This document shows positions 14,810-20,151 of a stretch of DNA of 20,151 nt, piece after piece. The notes under the pieces are model-generated. The model ran no database searches. It saw only the letters and a program-made list of their open reading frames with translations, and was not told where the DNA came from. Location of the stretch: positions 1-20,151 of the forward strand of contig CAAFXF010000121.1 of NCBI GenBank assembly GCA_900766895.1, in the 5' to 3' direction. The number at the start of each line of letters is the position of its first letter. Within the stretch, counting starts at the first letter, position 1. This stretch comes from Clostridia bacterium. GTDB lineage: Bacteria; Bacillota; Clostridia; Oscillospirales; Acutalibacteraceae. The translations under genes were made by a program, and so were the position numbers.

Positions 14810-16039
14810 TTATAAGTAATTGAACGGATTTACTCTTGTGCCGTTTACACGCACCTCAAAATGACAGTGCGGACCGGTTGAGTTACCGGTTGAACCGCTT
14901 CGAGCAATAACCTGACCCTTGTTAACGTGTGTGCCTACACCTACAAGCAATGTTGAGTTGTGGGCATAGAGGGTTGACAGTCCGTTGCCGTGGTCAACAA
15001 CAAGATAGTGACCGTAACTGTAATTAAGGTTCTTTGCGATAATTACGGTGCCCGATGCAGACGCATATATCGGTGAGCCTGTCGGAATAGGAAAATCAAT
15101 ACCGCCGTGATAACGACCGCTTGAGTAGTTTGGATAGCCTGCCGATATTGTGCGCGAGTTGGTTGGGTATCCCAACGAGCCACTGTGAGCACCGCTGCCT
15201 GTTGAGCCTGCCATAGAGCCTGAATTTGCCGCCTGTGCTCTGCGAATTTCTGCCTCGATTTCTGCAAGCTCGTCCTCGTTGTCCTGAATGGTCTCCATAT
15301 ATTCTGAGGTTTGGTCGTTAAGCTTTCGCATAAGAGCATTTGCTTCGCTGATTTGAGCGTCAAGCTCTGATTTGGAGGCATTAACTGTTGCAATGTTGCT
15401 GTCAAGCTCCTTCTTTTGCGATTGAAGCTTTTCCTTGTCTTCATTCAGTTCAATTCGCTTTTTCTCAAGGCTTGCCTTTTCCTTTTCTATCTCGTTCATT
15501 TTTTCCATAAGTCCGTTAAGGGTATCGCTGTCGCGCTTTGATACGGACTTAATCATTTCGGAACGGGTGAGGATAGAGCTGATGTCCGAGCTTGTCAGCA
15601 AAACCTCAAGGTTGCTTGCGTGGCCCGATACATACATTGCGCGCAGTCTTTGGCAGTATTCGTCAAAGGTTTCGTCAAACTCTGCCTGCTTCGCATCAAT
15701 GTCAGCCTGAATATCATCAATTTGATTTTCCGTTTTTGTAATTTTGTCTTTAACCTTGTCTATGCTTCCCTGAAGCTCGTTGGCCTCTGCCTTCAGGGTG
15801 CTGATCTTGTCCTTAAGCGCCTGGATTTTTACATCAAGGGCGGCAATGTATTCCTTAGTTTCCTTTTTTTGACCGGCAAGCGCGTCAATCTTTGACTGCG
15901 CCTCGTCAATTTTGCTTTGAATTTTGTTTTTCCTGTCTTTCAGAGCAGATGTGCTTGCGTATGATGTAGATGCACTGCCCACGATGCTGAACACAAAGGC
16001 AACGGACAGGATTACAGATAAAATCTTTTTATACTGCAC
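14810..16039 (-). CDS. Secreted coiled-coil M23 peptidoglycan endopeptidase (paralogue 3, directly after ftsX)
   Basis: This 409-residue exported protein has a signal peptide (about 1-28, cut near SYA-ST), a coiled coil (about 32-128), the hinge RLRAMYVSGHASNLEVLLTS (131-150), a second coiled coil (about 172-270), a short Gly/Ser linker (271-290) and the M23 domain (about 295-409). Catalytic residues are intact: H311 and D315 (HGGID), H360 (YAHNS), H391 and H393 (HCH). It is the simplest and shortest of the three paralogues. The GTG start (16037-16039) overlaps the end of ftsX by 11 bases, so it is translationally coupled to the ABC system expected to control it. By analogy with CwlO, PcsB and EnvC, the coiled coil should contact the FtsX outer loop and ATP hydrolysis by FtsE should release the peptidase. 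That role is inferred. Confidence 0.92.
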   Translation of the reverse strand: MQYKKILSVILSVAFVFSIVGSASTSYASTSALKDRKNKIQSKIDEAQSKIDALAGQKKETKEYIAALDVKIQALKDKISTLKAEANELQGSIDKVKDKITKTENQIDDIQADIDAKQAEFDETFDEYCQRLRAMYVSGHASNLEVLLTSSDISSILTRSEMIKSVSKRDSDTLNGLMEKMNEIEKEKASLEKKRIELNEDKEKLQSQKKELDSNIATVNASKSELDAQISEANALMRKLNDQTSEYMETIQDNEDELAEIEAEIRRAQAANSGSMAGSTGSGAHSGSLGYPTNSRTISAGYPNYSSGRYHGGIDFPIPTGSPIYASASGTVIIAKNLNYSYGHYLVVDHGNGLSTLYAHNSTLLVGVGTHVNKGQVIARSGSTGNSTGPHCHFEVRVNGTRVNPFNYL

Positions 16040-16949
16040 TTATCTCACTACCTTCCTTTGTAAGATACTTTCTCATAGTGATGAGAGAGCCACCGACACC
16101 GCTGACAATACCGATAGCGATAAATATACCCAAAATAGGCAGAGCGTAGTCGGCAAATGTAAGAGCTGTTAATCCGATGGAACGGAACACATCCGCAAAG
16201 CTCTTAACCGCAACCTCATATATTCCCCAAACGGCAAACAACGAAAGCACACCGGCAACAACGCCGAGGATGATGCCCTCAACAACGAACGGAAGCTGAA
16301 CAAAGCTGTTTGTTGCACCTACCGATTTCATAATGCTGATTTCAAGCCTGCGAGAGTAAACGGTCAGCTTGATTGTGTTGGAGATAATGAAAAGTGAAAT
16401 TGCAAACAGAACGGAAATAATAACTATTGCAATGATTGTAATTCCGTGTGACAGTGTAGCCAGCTTCTTTGCAAGGTCGGTATTCTGCCTTACGGTATAG
16501 ATATGGTCAAGATTTTTTATTTCCTTTACTGTTGATGTAAACTGATTAAGGTCATTGACGGTAACCTTGTATGCATCGGGCAAAGGAATTTCATCTGTTG
16601 TTTCGGTGAAGAATTCTGCCTGTGCCTCGTCCATAGTGGCGATTTGCTCTGCCCAAGCGTCCTCCTTTGCAACAAACTCAATCTTCTCTACATTAGAAAT
16701 GTCATTAAGCTTTATGCCCATTTCGTCAATATCCGCATCGGTAGCCTCGTCATCAATGTAAACCATAATAACGTTTTCGTCCTCGATTTTTTGAACAAGT
16801 GAGTTGATGTTCAAAAATATCATTGACGCCGAGCCGATAAGTACAAGACAGCTGAGCAAAACGCAGATTGAAGCTATTGACATCATACGGTTTGTCCAAG
16901 TGTTTCTAAAGCCCTCTTTTACAAGGTATCTAAAGCTTGCTCCTGACAT
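16029..16949 (-). CDS. ftsX: Cell division ABC transporter permease-like protein FtsX
   Basis: This 306-residue membrane protein has the FtsX layout: a cytoplasmic N-terminus (FRYLVKEGFRNTWTNRMMS), TM1 at about 24-46, a large outer loop (about 47-168), then TM2 (170-192), TM3 (221-245) and TM4 (268-292). The segment between TM2 and TM3, SRRLEISIMKSVGATNSFV (199-217), is the family's coupling element to FtsE. The outer loop is the part that binds coiled-coil hydrolases in characterised systems. The start ATG shares a base with the stop of ftsE (TAATG), and the 3' end overlaps the M23 gene by 11 bases, so the three genes form a compact operon. Confidence 0.96.
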   Translation of the reverse strand: MSGASFRYLVKEGFRNTWTNRMMSIASICVLLSCLVLIGSASMIFLNINSLVQKIEDENVIMVYIDDEATDADIDEMGIKLNDISNVEKIEFVAKEDAWAEQIATMDEAQAEFFTETTDEIPLPDAYKVTVNDLNQFTSTVKEIKNLDHIYTVRQNTDLAKKLATLSHGITIIAIVIISVLFAISLFIISNTIKLTVYSRRLEISIMKSVGATNSFVQLPFVVEGIILGVVAGVLSLFAVWGIYEVAVKSFADVFRSIGLTALTFADYALPILGIFIAIGIVSGVGGSLITMRKYLTKEGSEISAV

Positions 16950-17812
16950 TACTGCTCACCTCCCTGTGCCAATTCGTTGAGGTCTACCGTGCCTTCGGTG
17001 CTTTCCTCAGGCTGAGTGCCTTGCTCGGCATTGTCCTGCAAATCCTCAAAAACCTCTGTAAGATTTTCGTTCTTGACATCCTGCTCAAAGTAGAACATAT
17101 CGTGCTCCTTCTTTGTTTCCTTTGTCTTGAACTTTGCGTAGGTCGGGTCAGGGGTGTCGGATACAACCTTGCCCTTTTGGATAACAATAACTCGGCGCTG
17201 GAAGGTACGCACAAGGTCGTGCTCGTGGGTAACCATAACAACTGTTGTGCCGTTGTTGTTGATTTTTGTAAGCAGCTCAACAATCTCGTGGCTCATTTCG
17301 GGGTCTACGTTACCGGTAGGCTCGTCCGCGATGATAAGGTCGGGATTGTTTACAAGTGCTCTTGCAAGCGAAACTCTCTGCTGTTCACCGCCCGAAAGCT
17401 CGTTTGGCATAGAGCGCGCCTTTTGGCTGAGGCCTACAAGCTGAAGAATATAAGGAACTCTTTTTCTGATTTCCTTTTCCTTCGTGCCGATAACCCTCAT
17501 GGCAAATGCAACATTATCGTACACGCTCATTTTCGTAATAATTCTGAAATCCTGAAAAACGATGCCCATTGTTCTTCTGTAATAAGGCACCTGCTTTTTC
17601 TTCATCTTTGTTGAAGCATAGCCGTTAACTATTACTTCGCCCGATGTTGGCTTTTCCTCGTGCATAATAAGCTTAAGGAACGTGCTTTTACCTGCACCGG
17701 AAGAGCCTACTATAAATACAAATTCACCGTCCTCGATTTTTATGTTTACATTTTCGAGGGCGTGCGTGTCGTTGCTGTCGTAAACCTTTGTTACGTCTCT
17801 GAATTCTATCAC
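16949..17812 (-). CDS. ftsE: Cell division ATP-binding protein FtsE with an acidic C-terminal extension
   Basis: This 287-residue ABC ATPase pairs with FtsX. It has Walker A GSSGAGKST (36-44), the Q-loop VFQD (Q87), the signature ELSGGEQQRV (138-147), Walker B LIIADEPTGN (159-168) and the switch histidine in MVTHEHD (H196). The ABC part ends near residue 222, the usual full length. About 65 more residues follow, rich in Glu, Asp and Gln (FEDLQDNAEQGTQPEEST), probably disordered and cytoplasmic. The start GTG 17812 is chosen because AGGAG (17821-17825) sits 8 bases before it; a GTG at 17821 would overlap that site. It is the first gene of the operon and has a good promoter. Confidence 0.95.
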   Translation of the reverse strand: MIEFRDVTKVYDSNDTHALENVNIKIEDGEFVFIVGSSGAGKSTFLKLIMHEEKPTSGEVIVNGYASTKMKKKQVPYYRRTMGIVFQDFRIITKMSVYDNVAFAMRVIGTKEKEIRKRVPYILQLVGLSQKARSMPNELSGGEQQRVSLARALVNNPDLIIADEPTGNVDPEMSHEIVELLTKINNNGTTVVMVTHEHDLVRTFQRRVIVIQKGKVVSDTPDPTYAKFKTKETKKEHDMFYFEQDVKNENLTEVFEDLQDNAEQGTQPEESTEGTVDLNELAQGGEQ

Positions 17813-17820
17813 GACGTTCA

Positions 17821-17825
17821 CTCCT
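17821..17825 (-). promoter_or_regulatory. Ribosome binding site that sets the ftsE start
   Basis: AGGAG on the minus strand lies 8 bases before GTG 17812. It overlaps the alternative GTG at 17821, which therefore cannot be the start. Confidence 0.7.
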
Positions 17826-17900
17826 ATCTGTTGAATATGTTGAGTATTAAATAAAGTAAAATATCGTTATAAAATGCGTTTTTACCCAATAATTATATAT

Positions 17901-17929
17901 ATAATATAACAATCCTACAAAAATATCAA
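17901..17929 (-). promoter_or_regulatory. Promoter of the ftsE-ftsX-M23 operon
   Basis: On the minus strand: -35 TTGATA (17924-17929), a 17-base spacer, and -10 TATTAT (17901-17906). It is followed by a very AT-rich leader of about 80 bases. No riboswitch-like structure is seen in the leader. Confidence 0.75.
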
Positions 17930-17948
17930 GTGTTTTATGTTGCCAATT

Positions 17949-17974
17949 TGTAAATATTGTAACAGATTTGTAAA
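17949..17974 (+). promoter_or_regulatory. Candidate WalR (YycF) binding site upstream of ftsE
   Basis: TGTAAC (17958-17963), five bases, then TGTAAA (17969-17974) is an exact match to the published WalR box TGTWAH-N5-TGTWAH; a third copy, TGTAAA, starts at 17949. The site is 28 bases upstream of the ftsE -35, a position compatible with activation. WalRK controls wall hydrolases in Bacillus, so the target fits, but whether this organism has WalRK is not shown here. Confidence 0.45.
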
Positions 17975-18024
17975 AGCTTGCCTGTTGACAAGGTGGGCTG
18001 AACCACGCCAAAAAAGAATATCTC

Positions 18025-18075
18025 GCTCCCCTTGAGGTAAGGGGAGCTGTTGAGCGAAGCGAAACTGAGGGGATT
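18025..18075. repeat. Intergenic hairpin element, possibly a dispersed repeat
   Basis: GCTCCCCTT (18025-18033) and AAGGGGAGC (18039-18047) form a 9-bp stem with a 5-base loop, followed by a G/A-rich tail containing GAGCGAAGCGAAACTGAGGGG. From general knowledge, similar sequences recur between genes in related Clostridia, suggesting a small dispersed repeat; copy number cannot be judged from one window. The same stem arms occur in the terminator at 6009-6040. Apart from this hairpin, the promoter, the WalR-like site and the terminator, the 17813-18135 gap holds no gene. Confidence 0.5.
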
Positions 18076-18077
18076 AT

Positions 18078-18112
18078 AAAAGCGTATTGAACATCGAGTT
18101 CAATACGCTTTT
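18078..18112. terminator. Bidirectional-looking terminator after the unknown membrane protein
   Basis: A perfect 15-bp stem (AAAAGCGTATTGAAC with its complement) closes a 5-base loop. On the minus strand the stem itself ends in UUUU-AU, giving a terminator 23 bases after the stop of the upstream gene. On the plus strand it is followed by GGCTTTTTGA. It insulates the ftsE promoter region. Confidence 0.8.
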
Positions 18113-18135
18113 GGCTTTTTGATATGTTTAGTTTT

Positions 18136-19119
18136 TTATGCCTGCGCAATGTAAAGCTCAGCTGTGTTTGTGTTTGAATTGTCCACATACCAGCTGTTGC
18201 CAATTCTTACAACATAAACCTGAACAGTGGCAACAACGTCACCCTTTTGGTTTGCTACCTCAACGGTACACTCGTCAACTGCTTCAATGCTGTCTGCAAC
18301 ATTAAGGTTGTCAAATGCTTCCTTCATTGCCGCCGATTTTCCCTCATCAAGCGAATCTGCAACCGATGCATTTTTTTGAGCGAGAGGAACAATCCTGTCC
18401 TTGTAGCCGTCGGCATAAGCCTTAACCTCGTCTGCAGAAAGCTCCTTTGTATCGGTAACAGTTGTTGTCAGCTTGTATTCCTTGCCGTACATTTCCTGAT
18501 AAATACCCGTTGTTTCCTTTTGAAGAACGGTTTTTTTGTCAGCTGCAAGCTTTTTCTTTGTACCGGTCAGCTTGTTAGCATATGTCTGTACGTTTGATTC
18601 GAACACGCTGAACATAAAATCCGTGTCCATATAATCGTCACCAAGCACAGCTACTCTGACCTGCTTGAGCATATCAAAGTATCTGCTGTAAAATTCGTCA
18701 TAGTTTTCAAGTCCTACGGTTGCCATAAGCTCCTCGTAGTAAACATACATTGTATTGTATATCTGGTCAAGAAGCTCGGTTTCCTCCTTGCTTCCCGTGC
18801 CTATAGCCTTGTTTTGCTCTACCTTTGGTTCATCCTTTTTCTTACCGCTGTTGTCGTTGACGTAAGGCGCCATGTATGCATTGATAACAAAGTTGCCGAA
18901 CTTTTGGTTTTTGGATACCAACGAAATCTTGAGCGCATTGTATCCGTCGCCTGTTTGAACGATGGTGTCTGCATAGGATTGAGCAACCTTTTCCGGAGAG
19001 AATGCATTGTATCTTGTAGTGAAAGCAAAGACTGTCATACCTACGAGAATTGCGGCAACAAGGATACCGGATACTACGCCGTAAAGTCCTGCTCTAAAGC
19101 CTTTTTTAGTTTTTGCCAT
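18136..19119 (-). CDS. Single-pass membrane protein of unknown function, transporter-linked
   Basis: I do not recognise the family. The 327-residue protein has a short basic N-terminus (MAKTKKGFR), one membrane helix at about 13-34, and a large outer domain. From about residue 40 to 65 it reads FSPEKVAQSYADTIVQTGDGYNALK, followed by a charged Lys/Asp/Glu stretch (91-104), a helical middle rich in Tyr and Met (YNTMYVYYEELMA, 121-133), and a beta-rich end (VEVANQKGDVVATVQVYVVRIGNSWYVD). That end resembles the compact terminal domains of lipoprotein-like proteins with a binding or scaffold role. The start ATG 19117-19119 has AGGAGG 8 bases upstream; an in-frame TTG two codons earlier is less likely. 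It lies 12 bases after a GPH-type transporter gene in the same operon, so a role with that transporter is possible but unproven. Confidence 0.75.
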   Translation of the reverse strand: MAKTKKGFRAGLYGVVSGILVAAILVGMTVFAFTTRYNAFSPEKVAQSYADTIVQTGDGYNALKISLVSKNQKFGNFVINAYMAPYVNDNSGKKKDEPKVEQNKAIGTGSKEETELLDQIYNTMYVYYEELMATVGLENYDEFYSRYFDMLKQVRVAVLGDDYMDTDFMFSVFESNVQTYANKLTGTKKKLAADKKTVLQKETTGIYQEMYGKEYKLTTTVTDTKELSADEVKAYADGYKDRIVPLAQKNASVADSLDEGKSAAMKEAFDNLNVADSIEAVDECTVEVANQKGDVVATVQVYVVRIGNSWYVDNSNTNTAELYIAQA

Positions 19120-19127
19120 AGTCAATC

Positions 19128-19133
19128 CCTCCT
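19128..19133 (-). promoter_or_regulatory. Ribosome binding site that sets the start of the unknown membrane protein
   Basis: AGGAGG overlaps the stop codon of the transporter gene and is 8 bases from ATG 19119. The overlap points to coupled translation of the pair. Confidence 0.7.
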
Positions 19134-20151
19134 ATTCTGCAGCTTCAATCACAGCATCATCCGATGCGTCATCCTGCTCTGCTTCCTCCTGAGCTCTCTT
19201 TTCAAGCAATGCAGCAGTAATTCTCTTTTTCTTTTCGCCTACCATATCGTAGAACAAAACAGGTACAAACTGAAGAATTACAAAGATTGCGGGGATAACG
19301 GTGTAAATTGCAAGGAATTTAACAAGAACGTCATCGTTTTGCGCCGCGTATGCAACGTTTTGGCTTGTGGAGAACTGATAGCCTGACCACTGATAAACAA
19401 GCACAGGTGCAAGCCATTTTGTGCCGGCTGAAGCAATCTTTGAGAAAAGGCCGTAGCCTGCATATGCAAGCCCCTCCTGACGTTTGCCGGTTTTGTATTC
19501 CATTTCGTCAATACAGTCGGCAATCATAATGTTAGGAGTTACGTTTGTGTTACCGTGCTGAATTCCGCAGAAGAAGTTGAGAATTAAGAACGGAATAATG
19601 AGATTGCTGTTGAAGCCGATGCCCTTTGAAACAAGGAACAAAATTGCCATTGCAGATGCACCGTAAACGCAGAACAAAATGTATGTCTGCTTTGTAGAGA
19701 ACTTTTTGAGTACAAAGTTAACAAGCAATGTGCCTACTGCCGTACCTATACCCATAGGAAGCATAAGCGCAAGCTTGAGCCCCTTTGAGCCAAGGAGGTA
19801 AACAGCTATGTAAAGTGATACTGTACCGTAAACACCTCTGCCGAAGCCAAACAGCTTTGTAAGTGAAACCATAAGCAGATTCTTGTTTGTAAAAACAAGC
19901 TTGATTGATTCTGCAAGAGAAACCTTTTCACTTGTGTAAGGTACGCGCTCCTTGTTGTTGCCGAAGAAAATCATAACAAAGATTATCATACCGAGTGCAC
20001 AAACAGCAGTGGAAATGATGAGGTCAAGTCCCTGTCCCTCTGCGTTCTTGTACTGCTGTTGGCCCATAAGCGCCTTCATAATGACGGGCACTACGATGAT
20101 TACTACCTGGCCGCCGGACTGACCTACAGAACGCAGGAAGGAAGCAATTGA
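19132..20151 (-). CDS. GPH-family (MFS) sugar/cation symporter, partial (N-terminus outside window)
   Basis: The frame is open to the right edge, so the 339 residues seen are the C-terminal part of a longer transporter; a GTG at 20091 is internal and not the start. Several hydrophobic helices are visible, for example LIISTAVCALGMIIFVMIFF, FLILNFFCGIQHGNTN and FLAIYTVIPAIFVILQFVPV. SIASFLRSVGQSGGQ at the edge and PNIMIADCIDEMEYKTGKRQEGLAYA in a cytoplasmic loop fit the glycoside-pentoside-hexuronide:cation symporter family, in which the second motif (ADxxDxxE-x-TGKRxEG) is conserved. These import glycosides or sugar acids with Na+ or H+. The C-terminus is an acidic tail rich in Ala, Glu and Asp. 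The substrate is unknown. Confidence 0.85.
   Translation of the reverse strand, partial: SIASFLRSVGQSGGQVVIIVVPVIMKALMGQQQYKNAEGQGLDLIISTAVCALGMIIFVMIFFGNNKERVPYTSEKVSLAESIKLVFTNKNLLMVSLTKLFGFGRGVYGTVSLYIAVYLLGSKGLKLALMLPMGIGTAVGTLLVNFVLKKFSTKQTYILFCVYGASAMAILFLVSKGIGFNSNLIIPFLILNFFCGIQHGNTNVTPNIMIADCIDEMEYKTGKRQEGLAYAGYGLFSKIASAGTKWLAPVLVYQWSGYQFSTSQNVAYAAQNDDVLVKFLAIYTVIPAIFVILQFVPVLFYDMVGEKKKRITAALLEKRAQEEAEQDDASDDAVIEAAE

Noticed and set aside
14631..14819. Small plus-strand open frame of 62 codons in the intergenic gap
   Set aside because: AT-rich noise over a promoter and terminator; no ribosome binding site.
16937..17614. Plus-strand open frame of 225 codons
   Set aside because: Antisense to ftsE, which has every ABC motif; the apparent protein is a Leu/Cys-rich shadow.
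17985..18013. TTGACA as a plus-strand promoter
   Set aside because: No -10 hexamer follows at 16-18 bases and no plus-strand gene lies downstream.
18814..19386. Plus-strand open frame of 190 codons
   Set aside because: Spans the junction of two good minus-strand genes; no domain or ribosome binding site.

Overview
The window looks like chromosome of an anaerobic, low-to-moderate G+C Firmicute of class Clostridia, most likely Oscillospiraceae/Ruminococcaceae. The supports are strong GGAGG-type ribosome binding sites, sigma-A promoters, a GGGtGRT/NifU-like gene pair, CwlO/PcsB-type wall hydrolases beside ftsEX, CDP-glycerol type wall-polymer enzymes, and a GPH-type sugar transporter. The genus is inference. 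No rRNA, tRNA, CRISPR array, phage gene, insertion sequence or transposase was seen.

Layout. (a) 1-1426, minus strand: an iron-sulfur scaffold (NifU-like) gene followed by a GGGtGRT-family gene that runs off the left edge, driven by a clear promoter at 1483-1511. (b) 1680-5999, plus strand: a two-gene wall or surface polymer module. It comprises a GT2 glycosyltransferase fused to a CDP-glycerol glycerophosphotransferase-like domain, and an IspD/TarI-type cytidylyltransferase fused to an aminoglycoside/choline-kinase-fold kinase. A terminator closes it at 6009-6040. (c) 6075-8472, minus: a membrane-anchored glycerophosphodiesterase-like protein and guaB. (d) 8544-14556, minus: a tightly packed run of two secreted coiled-coil M23 peptidases, queH, rarA, nth and a shikimate-kinase-like gene, with start/stop overlaps typical of an operon. 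(e) 14810-17812, minus: ftsE, ftsX and a third coiled-coil M23 peptidase, with a good promoter at 17901-17929 and a perfect match to the WalR box further upstream. (f) 18136-20151, minus: the end of a GPH/MFS transporter followed by a single-pass membrane protein of unknown function, ended by a strong hairpin.

How it fits together. The centre is an envelope-growth cluster. FtsEX is the ABC-type regulator that in other bacteria activates periplasmic or extracellular peptidoglycan hydrolases with coiled-coil plus M23 or NlpC/P60 architecture (EnvC, CwlO, PcsB, RipC). Here three paralogues with intact zinc ligands sit directly downstream of it, in two transcription units. The housekeeping genes queH, rarA, nth and the kinase appear to be carried on the same transcript as two of the hydrolases. 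The polymer module (b) and the neighbouring phosphodiesterase also concern phosphodiester-linked surface components. The most interesting features are the tandem triplication of FtsEX-linked hydrolases with a candidate WalR site, the kinase-cytidylyltransferase fusion next to a phosphopolyol transferase, and several enzymes with altered active-site motifs.
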